The position numbers were made by a program, and so were the translations under genes. A stretch of DNA of 64,000 nucleotides from contig NZ_HG916852.1 in the NCBI RefSeq assembly GCF_000577275.2, positions 871,001 through 935,000 on the forward strand. Reading direction: 5' to 3'. The notes under the pieces are model-generated. The model was not told the origin of the DNA. It did not search any database and worked only from the letters and a program-made list of their open reading frames with translations. Shown here in pieces: positions 9,689 to 18,407 of this stretch. Origin of the DNA: Rhizobium favelukesii (GTDB taxonomy: Bacteria > Pseudomonadota > Alphaproteobacteria > Rhizobiales > Rhizobiaceae). How positions within the stretch are numbered: position 1 is the first letter of the stretch; each line of letters begins with the position of its first letter.

Positions 9689-10321
9689 ATGAAGGTCGGA
9701 AGTTTGGATCGTATTGGCCTCCGCCGGAAGCCGAAGCAGGAACGCAGTATTCAGAGGCTCGACCTCATCTTGGCGGCCGCGGCGGCAATCATTGCCGAAA
9801 AGGGTGTGAGCGCCATGCGGATGACGGAACTGGCCGTCGCCGCCAAGGTGCCGATCGGCTCCGTCTATCAGTATTTTCCCGAGAAGGCCGCGATCGTCAA
9901 AGCTCTCTTCGACCGCCATGCGTTGACGATCCAGACGCGGATAGCCGATGCCTTTGCATCCGTGCACTCCGTCGATCATGCGCTCGATGTGCTCACCGCA
10001 ACGATTGACTGGCACTATGACGACTATCGCAGAGACGCTGCCTATCTCGGCATCTGGATGGGCACCGAGACCGACCACGACCTGCTGCGGCTTAACATCG
10101 AGCACAGTAAGCGGATTGCGGACATTTTCCAGGACGCCGTCCGCCGCGTCGCACCGGAACTGTCCACAGCTGACATGCAGGCCCGCACCTACCTGTTCAG
10201 CCACCTGCTTGGGGCCTCGATCCGCCTTGCGGTCGTCAGCGAGGATTCCCTTGCCAGGCGCATTCTGGACGAGTGGAAGCGCGTGATCCGCACGGCCTTC
10301 CTCTCGCCTGTTGCTGCCTGA
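9689..10321 (+). CDS. TetR/AcrR family transcriptional regulator
   Basis: A 210-residue repressor-type protein. The TetR helix-turn-helix is at about residues 22-70: ILAAAAAIIAEKGVSAMRMTELA, then VPIGSVYQYFPEKAAIV. The rest is an all-helical ligand-binding domain with no recognisable ligand signature. No obvious target operon lies next to it; both neighbours face it or are separated by a terminator. The stop is 6 bases from the end of the convergent LysR gene. Confidence 0.88.
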   Translation: MKVGSLDRIGLRRKPKQERSIQRLDLILAAAAAIIAEKGVSAMRMTELAVAAKVPIGSVYQYFPEKAAIVKALFDRHALTIQTRIADAFASVHSVDHALDVLTATIDWHYDDYRRDAAYLGIWMGTETDHDLLRLNIEHSKRIADIFQDAVRRVAPELSTADMQARTYLFSHLLGASIRLAVVSEDSLARRILDEWKRVIRTAFLSPVAA

Positions 10322-10327
10322 GCGCGC

Positions 10328-11284
10328 CTACCAGCTGGGTACGGCGTTGGCGATCTTGAGGCGGGGTTGCACCCGCCCATAGGCGTTCTTCACATCAGGC
10401 TCGAGATTGTCGTCGACAACGGCGGGCGTGATGTTGTCGAGGCAGGCGGTGATATGCGCGGTAATGGCGTTCATCAGCGAGATCGAGACACCGGGCCGCT
10501 TCATGATGCCGATCTGAACCGGGGGCAGGGCGGGGAAACCATCCGCCTGGCTCAGTACCTTCATTCCCGTGCGCAGCGCCGATTCCGGCATGACGGAAAC
10601 GGCCATGCCGGCGAGGACTGCGGCCGCAACCACGGTGCATGACCAACTGGTGAACAGGATCTGGTGCTCGCGTCCGACCGCATCGAGCGCCGAGCAGGCG
10701 AGCTGGCGCCACTGGCAGTCGCGGCGACCGACGGCAAGTGGCACCGGCGCATCGTCACGGATCGGATGGTTGGCCGAACCAACCCAGCAGAGCGGTTCGG
10801 TCCGCACGACGTCTGACATGCGCTCGCGCGGGTTATGCGTCACCAGCGCTATATCGAGCTCGCCGCGATGAATGCGCTCGGCAAGGTCCACCGAGGGCTC
10901 GCAGACGATGTAAAGCTCGACATTCGGATGCGTCTTGGCGAAGCGGCCGATGATCTCCGGCATGTAGCGGTCGGCGTAGTCATCGGGCGTACCGATGCGC
11001 AGCGTGCCCTCGAGACGGTTGTCGTCAAAGGCTGCGATCGCCTCGTTGTTCAGCCGAATCATGCGCCGCGCATAGTTCAACAGCTTTTCGCCCTCGGCGG
11101 TCAGGCGGTTGCCGCGACCGTCCTTGATGAAAAGCTGCTTGCCGATGCGTTCTTCCAGCCGCCGCATCTGCATGGAAACGGCCGACTGCGTCTTGTAGAC
11201 CCTGTCGGCAGCCTTGGTGAAGCTGCCGGAATCGACAATCGCGATAAAGGTCTGCAACTGATCAATATCAAGAGGTGCGGACAT
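10328..11284 (-). CDS. LysR-type regulator of the LsrB/VtlR-like subgroup
   Basis: A 318-residue LysR regulator. Its N terminus, PLDIDQLQTFIAIVDSGSFT, then TQSAVSMQMRRLEERIGK, closely resembles LsrB of Sinorhizobium and VtlR of Brucella and Agrobacterium as I remember them. Those proteins control small RNAs and DUF1127-type small proteins and affect host interaction. The effector domain starts near residue 95 (GTLRIGTPDDYADRYMPEI). The gene is divergent from a DUF1127 gene, with about 200 bases between the starts, which fits that regulatory link. Whether it is LsrB itself or a paralogue cannot be decided here; lsrB in S. meliloti has other neighbours. Confidence 0.8.
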   Translation of the reverse strand: MSAPLDIDQLQTFIAIVDSGSFTKAADRVYKTQSAVSMQMRRLEERIGKQLFIKDGRGNRLTAEGEKLLNYARRMIRLNNEAIAAFDDNRLEGTLRIGTPDDYADRYMPEIIGRFAKTHPNVELYIVCEPSVDLAERIHRGELDIALVTHNPRERMSDVVRTEPLCWVGSANHPIRDDAPVPLAVGRRDCQWRQLACSALDAVGREHQILFTSWSCTVVAAAVLAGMAVSVMPESALRTGMKVLSQADGFPALPPVQIGIMKRPGVSISLMNAITAHITACLDNITPAVVDDNLEPDVKNAYGRVQPRLKIANAVPSW

Positions 11285-11485
11285 GAGTTCACCTATAACA
11301 ATCTCTGATGCTAATCATTAGAAACATTCGTTGGACTGATCAATAGGTGTTTGGCATCTTCGGGGTGCAAATCAAACAAAGTGAAGGACAGACACCCTGC
11401 CTGTCCGCTCCGATTTCAACCCGATGCCTTCCCGCTCGACCTCGCGGGAGGGGTGGGTTGTTGCGCGCCAATGAAAGGATCAACC

Positions 11486-11785
11486 ATGCGCACGACAGAC
11501 CGGATAATCGAACTCGACTGCAGCCAGACTACGCTGACGTTTTCCCAGCGTCTCGCAAATGGCTTTGCAACGTTGTCATCCGTACTGCGCGTGTTCCGCA
11601 ACCGTATGGAGATCAACCGGCTGCACGAGCTCGATGACAATCAATTGAAGGATATCGGCCTTAGCAGAGCCGATCTCACCTCGGCGTTCCTGGCGTCCAC
11701 CTTCTTTGAAGATCCGTCGGAACATCTGACGCGTTCCGCGCACAATCGCGGACCAAAGTCGCTCTTCCGGTCCCGAAAGGATTAA
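11486..11785 (+). CDS. DUF1127 domain small protein
   Basis: The ATG at 11486, with AAAGGA 6 bases upstream, gives 99 residues; a longer open frame upstream has no such site. The DUF1127 core is RNRMEINRLHELDDNQLKDI followed by GLSRADL, at about residues 42-70. DUF1127 proteins are arginine-rich small proteins; in Agrobacterium and Brucella some bind RNA and affect phosphate or fucose-related regulation. Divergent from the LsrB/VtlR-like gene, its probable activator. A hairpin terminator follows. Confidence 0.85.
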   Translation: MRTTDRIIELDCSQTTLTFSQRLANGFATLSSVLRVFRNRMEINRLHELDDNQLKDIGLSRADLTSAFLASTFFEDPSEHLTRSAHNRGPKSLFRSRKD

Positions 11786-11835
11786 GGCCGGCTCAGTTTT
11801 TCCCCGCAGGGTGATAGCCAATAGCCCTGCCTCTT

Positions 11836-11874
11836 GCCCGGTGACCGGCCTCCCAGCCGTCTCCGGGTTTTTTT
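11836..11874 (+). terminator. Intrinsic terminator after the DUF1127 gene
   Basis: GCCCGG near 11836-11841 and CCGGG at 11863-11867 can pair around a 21-base loop that contains further short complementary stretches, followed by seven T. It lies at the end of the convergent DUF937 gene. Confidence 0.6.
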
Positions 11875-12736
11875 ATGCCTTTGGGGGAGTGGAAGGAGGT
11901 GTCTTCGGCATATAGGTCTCAAATATGGTTTCCATGCTTTTCTGGTAGCTCTTCTGCACCTCGAGCCCGCTGTCGAACATGCTGTTCAGCATGTCCATAT
12001 AGGTTTCAGTCTCTGCCTTTGCCTGCTCCTTCGGAGCGTCCGCGGGTTTCGGCTCGACCGGCTTTCCGAGCGAGCCCATCATTTCCTGAAAGGCTTTTGC
12101 GAAAGGGTTGTCGAAAAACGGGTTGGTGACCGTCCTCTCTGCCTCCGGTTTCCGCATGCCGAACATCAGTTGCATGGCCTGAGTGAAGGGGTTATCGAAG
12201 ATGCTGGGCTCGGGACTGGGCTTCTGCTTCGGTGCAAAGCCGGTGTTTTCGAGCCATTTCTGGATGGTTTCGCCCATCGCCGTGTCGACGAACGGGTTGA
12301 CCGGGGTCGTCATCTGTCCCATCGACTGCTTGAACAGGCCGCCCATCAGCGTATCGGCCATCACCGGAAGCATCTGCTTGTAGATTTCCTGTCCGATACC
12401 CGTCATCTGGGCCGCCTGCGCCGCCACCGCGCGCGAGACCTCCTTGGAGCCGAACAGCTGTCCAAGGATGTTGTTGCCGTCCGATATCCCCTGCGGCGTG
12501 AAGGCCTTGCTCATGTCCTCGAAATATTTGGCATAGTTGCCGGAGGCGACCGCCTGCATCAGACCCATGAAGTCGTAAGGGTTGCTGGTGCTGCGCTTCA
12601 GGCCGGCGGAAAACGCCGGCATGAGCGCTGCCATCGCCTTGGCGGCCTGCTCCTGAGCAAGATTGAACTGCTTGGAGACAGCATCCATCGCCGCGCCGTT
12701 TTGTGCCTGCATCATCATGTCGAAGAGTGGCAGCAT
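11873..12736 (-). CDS. DUF937 domain protein
   Basis: A 287-residue protein starting at ATG 12736 (MLPLFDMMMQAQNGAAMDAV), with AAGGGG upstream. The first two thirds are the DUF937 region: NLAQEQAAKAMAALMPAFS and ILGQLFGSKEVSRAVA resemble the repeated helical units of that family. The C-terminal part is proline- and methionine-rich, with recurring NPF (D) elements (NPFVDTAMG, DNPFTQAMQ, NPFFDNPFAKAF), then a lysine/proline linker. No signal peptide or membrane helix. Function unknown. It lies downstream of gshA on the same strand with an 85-base gap. Confidence 0.75.
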   Translation of the reverse strand: MLPLFDMMMQAQNGAAMDAVSKQFNLAQEQAAKAMAALMPAFSAGLKRSTSNPYDFMGLMQAVASGNYAKYFEDMSKAFTPQGISDGNNILGQLFGSKEVSRAVAAQAAQMTGIGQEIYKQMLPVMADTLMGGLFKQSMGQMTTPVNPFVDTAMGETIQKWLENTGFAPKQKPSPEPSIFDNPFTQAMQLMFGMRKPEAERTVTNPFFDNPFAKAFQEMMGSLGKPVEPKPADAPKEQAKAETETYMDMLNSMFDSGLEVQKSYQKSMETIFETYMPKTPPSTPPKA

Positions 12737-12821
12737 GGAAATCCCCTTCCCGGTTCGCAACGCGCAATTGCGTCACTATAGCCGGAAAAAGGAATGCGCA
12801 AACCGCTTTTTGCAGAAGCGC

Positions 12822-14195
12822 TTAGTATTGATATTCTTCGAAGACCGGCTCCACGGAACCGTTCCAGCGGCCGTGGTAAAGCGCCAGCAGATCCTCGGCC
12901 AAAGTCGCCTTCTTGGCCATGACTTCGTCGAGCGGCGCAAGGAAGATGGTTTCGTCCTGGCCTTCCCTGTTGAGCTTGTTGCGCGTCCTGAGACCCGCCT
13001 TCGAAACGGCGATGACCTCACGCGCGGTCTCATAGAGTTCATGCCCGCGGAACTTTGCCCTCAAACCCTGCGCCGGCACGGCATCGCGCAAGGCGTTGAC
13101 CTCCTCGAACGTCCAGTCCTTGGTCAGCATATCCGCATCTTCGAGCGCTGCGTCGTCATAGAGAAGCCCGACCCAGAAGGCCGGCAACCCGCAGATGCGC
13201 CGCCAGGGGCCGCCATCCGCGCCACGCATCTCGAGGAAGCGCTTCAGCCGCACATCCGGGAAGAGCGTCGAGAGATGGTTCGTCCAGTCTCCCATCGTCG
13301 GCTCCCAGGCGGCGATTTCGCCCTTCAGTGCGCCGTTCATGAACTGCCGGAAGGTAACATGGGTACAGTCGTGATAATGCCCGTCGCGCACCACGAAATA
13401 CATCGGCACGTCGAGGGCCCATTCGGCATAGTCGTGAAAACCGAAGTCGTCGCGGAAGGTGAAGTCCAGCAGACCGGAGCGATTGTTGTCGGTATCGCGC
13501 CAGATATCGCCGCGCCATGAAAGCAGGCCGTTGAGCTTGCCTTCGGTAAAGGGCGCGGAGGCAAAGAGGGCGGTTGCCAGAGATTGAAGCTTCATCGAGA
13601 CGCGCATCTTCTTGCGCATGTCGGCTTCCGAGGAGAAGTCGAGGTTCACCTGGATCGTGCAGGTGCGGTACATCATGTCGAGACCCTTGGCTCCGACCTT
13701 CGGCATGTAGCGGGTCATGATCTCGTAGCGTGATTTCGGCATCGCGGGCGTTTCGGCCAGCGTCCATTTGGGGCTGCCGCCGATGCCGAGGAAGCGGATG
13801 CCCATGGGCTCGGCGATTTCGCGCAGCGTCGCCAGGTGCGTGTTCGATTCCTTACAGGTCTCGTGGATCGTTTCCAGCGGTGCGCCGGACAGTTCGAACT
13901 GGCCGCCGGGCTCGATCGATATCGCGCCCATTCCCTTCGGCTCGCCAAGGCCGATGATGTTGTCGCCGTCCGTGATCGGGTCCCAGCCGGATTTCTTCTG
14001 AAGGCCTTGCAGCAGCGCCGAAATGCTGGCCTCGCCGAAGTACGGCACGGGGCTGTTGTCGGCCCGGAAGAAGGCAAACTTCTCATGCTCGGTGCCGATG
14101 CGGAATTTTTCCCTCGGCTTGTTTCCCGCGGCGAGATAATCGGTCAGCTCCTGAACCGAAGAGAGCGGGGTCTGGTCGGTGGTATCGCGAGCCAT
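12822..14195 (-). CDS. gshA: Glutamate-cysteine ligase (proteobacterial/plant-type)
   Basis: Joins glutamate and cysteine with ATP to make gamma-glutamylcysteine, the first step of glutathione synthesis, in the cytoplasm. The 457-residue length and sequence fit the GCS2 family shared by alphaproteobacteria and plants: KFRIGTEHEKFAF near residue 30, GAISIEPGGQFELSGAP near residue 90, TCTIQVNLDFSSE near residue 180 and the DNNRSGLLDF segment. The gene follows rsmE on the same strand after 149 bases, an order seen in other rhizobia. Confidence 0.95.
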   Translation of the reverse strand: MARDTTDQTPLSSVQELTDYLAAGNKPREKFRIGTEHEKFAFFRADNSPVPYFGEASISALLQGLQKKSGWDPITDGDNIIGLGEPKGMGAISIEPGGQFELSGAPLETIHETCKESNTHLATLREIAEPMGIRFLGIGGSPKWTLAETPAMPKSRYEIMTRYMPKVGAKGLDMMYRTCTIQVNLDFSSEADMRKKMRVSMKLQSLATALFASAPFTEGKLNGLLSWRGDIWRDTDNNRSGLLDFTFRDDFGFHDYAEWALDVPMYFVVRDGHYHDCTHVTFRQFMNGALKGEIAAWEPTMGDWTNHLSTLFPDVRLKRFLEMRGADGGPWRRICGLPAFWVGLLYDDAALEDADMLTKDWTFEEVNALRDAVPAQGLRAKFRGHELYETAREVIAVSKAGLRTRNKLNREGQDETIFLAPLDEVMAKKATLAEDLLALYHGRWNGSVEPVFEEYQY

Positions 14196-14344
14196 TCAAG
14201 TCTACCTGCAATGGGAGAGCGCCTGGGAAAACCCGGGCAATTGGAAGGGTGATTAGGACCGCTCCCACGTATGTTGCAAGTGAAATTGTTTCAACGGCCC
14301 ATCAAAAAAATAGCAGCATATTTCGGCCGCAAGCGATCCTAAGG

Positions 14345-15082
14345 TTAATTCCAGTCGCCGATCGACGCCTGAATGACTGCCATGGCAGCAACCGCAGCTG
14401 TATCCGCCCGCAGGATCCGCGGCCCAAGCGGGATTGCGGTGATGAAATCGAGGCTGCGCAGCCGCCCGCGTTCCTCCTCGGAAAAACCGCCCTCGGGGCC
14501 GACGAGCAGCGCCAGCTTGCGTTCGCTGATTCCGGACAGCAAAGGCAGCGGGTTCTGCCCTGCGTCGCCCTCGTCGCAATAGATGATGCGGCGGTCGCCC
14601 GGCCAGGTATCCAGGAGGTCGAACAGCTTCACAGGCTCGGCAACATCAGGGATGTCAAGTATGCCGCATTGCTCCGCCGCCTCGATGACATTTGCCTTCA
14701 GCTTGTCGCGATTGGTGATCTTGCCCTGCACATGCTGGGTCATCACTGGGCGCAGAATGCCTGCTCCCATCTCCACCGCCTTCTGCACAAGGTAGTCGAG
14801 GCGCCCGACCTTCAGGGGGGCAAAGAGATAGTGCAGATCGGACGGCGCGGGTTGCGGCCGCGTCTGCTCCTCGGCAATCAGCACAATGCGCTTTCGCGTC
14901 GGAAAGGAGAGACGCGCCTTCCACTCGCCATCGCGGCCGTTGAAGACAAGCAGCTCGGCGCCCTCGGCCATACGCAGCACGTTGGCGAGATAGTTGAAGT
15001 GATCTGCCGTCGTCTCGACCGTCGCCCCGGCACCGAGGGGAGCCTCCACGAACAGCCGTTGCATCCGAAAATTGGCGCGCAT
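14345..15082 (-). CDS. rsmE: 16S rRNA (uracil-1498-N3)-methyltransferase
   Basis: Methylates U1498 of 16S rRNA in the 30S subunit using S-adenosylmethionine. The 245-residue protein has the N-terminal PUA-like domain ([21 protein letters not shown]) and a C-terminal SPOUT trefoil-knot domain with [13 protein letters not shown] and [20 protein letters not shown] 15082 ([13 protein letters not shown]) has AGGA upstream; the longer open frame overlaps the phosphate transporter gene and is unlikely. Confidence 0.93.
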   Translation of the reverse strand: MRANFRMQRLFVEAPLGAGATVETTADHFNYLANVLRMAEGAELLVFNGRDGEWKARLSFPTRKRIVLIAEEQTRPQPAPSDLHYLFAPLKVGRLDYLVQKAVEMGAGILRPVMTQHVQGKITNRDKLKANVIEAAEQCGILDIPDVAEPVKLFDLLDTWPGDRRIIYCDEGDAGQNPLPLLSGISERKLALLVGPEGGFSEEERGRLRSLDFITAIPLGPRILRADTAAVAAMAVIQASIGDWN

Positions 15083-15095
15083 TGAGAAGTCCTGC

Positions 15096-16595
15096 TCAAA
15101 CAAAGAGCGCGAACATAGCCCAATAGATGACGGCTGCAAGCGCTGCCGAGGCCGGCACAGTGATGATCCAGGCGGCAATGATCGTCATGAAATGCGACCG
15201 GCGGACGAGATAGCGCCGGCGAACTTCGTGCGTGTTCGGATCTTCCGGTTCGTCGAGCGCCCAGCTCTCGGCCCTGCGGTGCATGTATTCGATACGACGC
15301 TTTGAATGCCGCGTGTACCACTCGCGGAAGAAGCCGACACCAAACACGGAACCTACAGCGATATGCGTTGTGCTGACCGGCATGCCAAGCCATGAGGCGA
15401 CGATAACGGTGAAGGCCGTTGACAGCGCCACGCAATAGGCGCGCATGGGGTTGAGCTTGGTAATCTGCTCACCGACAAGCCGGATCAGGCGCGGCCCGAA
15501 AAGCAGAAGGCCGACGGAGATACCGAAGGCACCGATCAAGAGCACCCAGACAGGGGGATTGCCGTGCGCATCTCCGGCGGACGCGCCGACCGCACGCACG
15601 ATTGCCGAGAGCGGGCCGACGGCATTGGATACGTCGTTCGCGCCGTGCGCAAAGGAAAGCAGTGCTGCCGAACCGATCAAGGGGATTTGAAAGAGAACGC
15701 GCAGCGAGCTGTTGCGGTTTTCCAGTCGCACAGCCTGCCTGCGGACGAACGATCGTGCGGCAAGCCATCCGAGGCAGCCGACCGCGATGCCGAAGAGAAT
15801 GATTGTAAACGGCGAAAACTCGTTGGTCGCTTCGATCTGCAGGACCATGTACGACGCGAAGCCGCCGATCATCATAGCGATCAGCACGGGCACCCAACGC
15901 CGCGCCGCAGCGATCTTGTCATCACGGTAGATGATGAAGGTCTTGACTATGAAAAGCAGACCAGCCGCGATCACGCCGCCAAGCAGGGGCGATGTCACCC
16001 AGGCCGACGTGATCTCGATCATGACGCGCCAGTTCACCGGGTCGGGGCCGACCGCGCCGACACCCGCTCCTATCACCGCTCCGACGATCGCATGCGTGGT
16101 CGAGACCGGCGCATTCAGCCAGGTGGCGAGGTTGATCCACAAGGCGGCGGCCATCAGCGCCGCCATCATGATCCAGCTGAGCGTCCCCGGCGGAACCTGC
16201 ACCGTATCGACGATGCTTGACGAAATCGTCTTGACGACCTCGCCGCCGGCAACCGCCGCACCGAGAATTTCGAAGATTGCGGCGATGACAAGCGCTTGGC
16301 CCATGGTCATCGCGCGCGCACCGACCGCGGCGCCCACGTTGTTGGTGACGTCATTTGCGCCGATGTTCATGGCCATGTAGGCGGCAAGTGCTGCTGCGGC
16401 GATCACGAGGACGGCGCTTGGCCGGTCGAAGACGTACACGCCCGCAAAAAGCATGGCCAGTCCGAGGAAGATCAGCCCGAGGCCCGGGGCCACCAGTTTG
16501 CGCGACACAAACTTCGTCGCGTCCTCAACATGCGTAAGCTTGTCGAGATCCTTGTCGAGAGTTCGTTTCGTGAGGACGGCTGGTCGGTCGGGCAT
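15096..16595 (-). CDS. Inorganic phosphate transporter, PiT family
   Basis: A 499-residue inner-membrane carrier that takes up phosphate by symport. The two copies of the PiT signature are present: [10 protein letters not shown] near residue 80 and [10 protein letters not shown] near residue 320, each followed by a PVSTTH motif ([11 protein letters not shown] and [11 protein letters not shown]). About ten hydrophobic helices can be seen, with a hydrophilic N-terminal extension of some 35 residues. rsmE starts 13 bases after the stop, so both may be on one transcript. A PhoU-like partner, common for Pit genes in rhizobia, is absent next to it. Confidence 0.9.
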   Translation of the reverse strand: MPDRPAVLTKRTLDKDLDKLTHVEDATKFVSRKLVAPGLGLIFLGLAMLFAGVYVFDRPSAVLVIAAAALAAYMAMNIGANDVTNNVGAAVGARAMTMGQALVIAAIFEILGAAVAGGEVVKTISSSIVDTVQVPPGTLSWIMMAALMAAALWINLATWLNAPVSTTHAIVGAVIGAGVGAVGPDPVNWRVMIEITSAWVTSPLLGGVIAAGLLFIVKTFIIYRDDKIAAARRWVPVLIAMMIGGFASYMVLQIEATNEFSPFTIILFGIAVGCLGWLAARSFVRRQAVRLENRNSSLRVLFQIPLIGSAALLSFAHGANDVSNAVGPLSAIVRAVGASAGDAHGNPPVWVLLIGAFGISVGLLLFGPRLIRLVGEQITKLNPMRAYCVALSTAFTVIVASWLGMPVSTTHIAVGSVFGVGFFREWYTRHSKRRIEYMHRRAESWALDEPEDPNTHEVRRRYLVRRSHFMTIIAAWIITVPASAALAAVIYWAMFALFV

Positions 16596-16656
16596 GCTAT
16601 TCCTTGGCGTTCAATCCCTTTAACGTCGCCAAGGTTAGCAGCGCAAGATGGCAGCA

Positions 16657-17244
16657 TCATTCCGCGGGAATTTGCTTCGGCATCCTTGCCGAAAGCTGCT
16701 CCGCCATACGGCGCTTGAAGAGCAATAAGATCTCCCGCAGCTCGGGCTCGTAAACCCGCTTCGCGGCTTCGTCACAGGAAACCCACTCGGTCTTGCGCTC
16801 GCCTTTCTCCTTGAAATTCTTGGCGATGTTGACGACCTCAAGTGCATAGACCTGAACCTTGCAGGTTACGCTGAGCCCATTCTTCAAAGCCTTCGGATAC
16901 GAGTAAGTGCCAAGGATTTCGTTCTCGACCGTCCCGCGCACGCCCGCCTCCTCAAAGGCTTCGCGGGCGGCAACCTCGTAGGCTGTACGCCCATCCATCG
17001 GCCAGCCCTTGGGAATGACCCACCGGCCGGTATCGCGGCTCGTCAGCAAAAGCACCTCAAGCTCGCTTGTCTTCTTCTTCACTCGATAGCAAAGCGCAGC
17101 ATATTGTTGACGCGGTGGGCGTCGAAACATCAGCTGTACGTCTGAAGCGAGGCGGGCAAGAAGAGTCAACGGTCGGGTCACCTTTTTAGGTCGGCTCCTT
17201 GAAGCGGCTATATTAGTATCCACTCGAAAGCTTGCGCAATCCAT
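16657..17244 (-). CDS. Nudix hydrolase
   Basis: A 195-residue protein with one Nudix domain (about residues 40-185). The catalytic helix reads GWPMDGRTAYEVAAREAFEE plus AGV. The REAFEEAG core is intact, but an arginine replaces the first glutamate of the GX5E part of the box by simple counting. Proteins of this type hydrolyse nucleoside diphosphates linked to another moiety, such as diadenosine or diphosphoinositol polyphosphates. The start is uncertain: ATG 17244 is used, but the conserved part begins at about residue 25. Confidence 0.8.
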   Translation of the reverse strand: MDCASFRVDTNIAASRSRPKKVTRPLTLLARLASDVQLMFRRPPRQQYAALCYRVKKKTSELEVLLLTSRDTGRWVIPKGWPMDGRTAYEVAAREAFEEAGVRGTVENEILGTYSYPKALKNGLSVTCKVQVYALEVVNIAKNFKEKGERKTEWVSCDEAAKRVYEPELREILLLFKRRMAEQLSARMPKQIPAE

Positions 17245-17433
17245 ACGTGTTTCAAGTTTTCCAGTGGGATTTGATACTTATCAATAGGCGGCTTCCGTTT
17301 CGCCACGGTTCGGAAAACCCGCCAAATACCATCCTGATTCCGCCATTGCACAGGCGTTCAATATGGGCCTGTCTTGCATTTCAATCAATGACGGCGTCAT
17401 GTCGTGCACTGTTATGTCAATACTATGGTACCC

Positions 17434-18315
17434 ATGCGTCTTCCTCCCTTAAAAGCGGTCCGGGCCTTCGAAGCCGTCTGCCGCCACGGCAGCATTCTCG
17501 GCGCTGCCGCAGAACTTGGTGTCGTGCGCGGCGCCGTGCGCCAGCAGCTTGCCATCCTGGAGAGCTATTTCTGCGAGAAACTGTTCGAGCGCGATGGACG
17601 GAAATTGACTGCTACGGCGAAAGCGGCACGGTTCGCGGAGGCAGCCAACGCGGCCTTGGTTGCGCTCGAGCGCGCCGCGGCCGAATTTGCGGGCGGTGAG
17701 CATCGCCGCATCCGCCTCGGCGTGCCCTCGGCCTTTGCTATATGGTGGCTTGTGCCGCGACTTGCAAATATGCAGGCTGCACTCGGCAGCGTCGATGTCG
17801 ATATCGTGCCGATGTCGATCGTCGAGCCGTTGTCGCTGCATCCGGAGCTTGATGCGGTCATCATGGGCGGTGAATACCGACCGGCGGCGGGCGTGACGGC
17901 GGTCAAATTCATGGAGGATGAATTCGGACCCGTTGCCACGCCGGATCTTGCCGACGGAATCGCCGACGATCCCGCGCACATGGCGGAGATCACCGCTGTC
18001 GTCAGCCGTAGCGCGCTAAGTCTCTGGCAGCAATGGTTTGCAGAAAGCGGCACTCAGGCCGTGACGTTCCGGCGCAAGCAGGAGTTCGAGGATTTGCCGC
18101 TCGCACTCGGGGCGGCGCGATCGGGTGTGGGTGTCGTGCTCGCGCCCCGCGCCGCCATTGAGGATGATTTGCAGCGCAATCTGCTTGCGGCGCCCTATGG
18201 CTTCGTTCGCCGTCCGGCGGGCTATAGCCTGACTTGTCGCAACGCCGACGCCAAGATGCCCGCGTTCACCGCTCTTCGCGACTGGCTGCTCCGTTCCGGC
18301 GTGTCGACGCAATAG
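17434..18315 (+). CDS. LysR family regulator (GcvA-like)
   Basis: A 293-residue regulator from ATG 17434 (MRLPPLKAVRAFEAVCRHGS); two further in-frame ATGs lie 3 and 10 codons upstream and none has a clear ribosome-binding site. The N-terminal layout (LPPLKAVRAFEAV) and QEFEDLPLALGAARSGVGVV in the effector domain are typical of the GcvA/AmpR branch. The next gene in the same direction, 92 bases away, encodes an adenosylhomocysteinase-like protein and may be its target. A perfect 12-bp inverted repeat overlaps the stop codon. Confidence 0.87.
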   Translation: MRLPPLKAVRAFEAVCRHGSILGAAAELGVVRGAVRQQLAILESYFCEKLFERDGRKLTATAKAARFAEAANAALVALERAAAEFAGGEHRRIRLGVPSAFAIWWLVPRLANMQAALGSVDVDIVPMSIVEPLSLHPELDAVIMGGEYRPAAGVTAVKFMEDEFGPVATPDLADGIADDPAHMAEITAVVSRSALSLWQQWFAESGTQAVTFRRKQEFEDLPLALGAARSGVGVVLAPRAAIEDDLQRNLLAAPYGFVRRPAGYSLTCRNADAKMPAFTALRDWLLRSGVSTQ

Positions 18316-18337
18316 GGCAGATTTTCTGCCCTATTGC
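18309..18337 (+). repeat. Perfect 12-bp inverted repeat over the LysR stop codon
   Basis: GCAATAGGGCAG at 18309-18320 is perfectly repeated in inverse orientation as CTGCCCTATTGC at 18326-18337, with a 5-base loop ATTTT. The TAG stop of the LysR gene lies in the left arm. There is no T tract afterwards, so it is either a Rho-independent terminator of weak type, an mRNA-stabilising hairpin, or a protein-binding site for the gene that starts 71 bases later. Confidence 0.7.
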
Positions 18338-18407
18338 GAAGAATTATCTCCATGGCCGAAAGTCGCTGCCGGGTCTAACACTGCGTTGAGAGCAGAAGGA
18401 CACGGAT

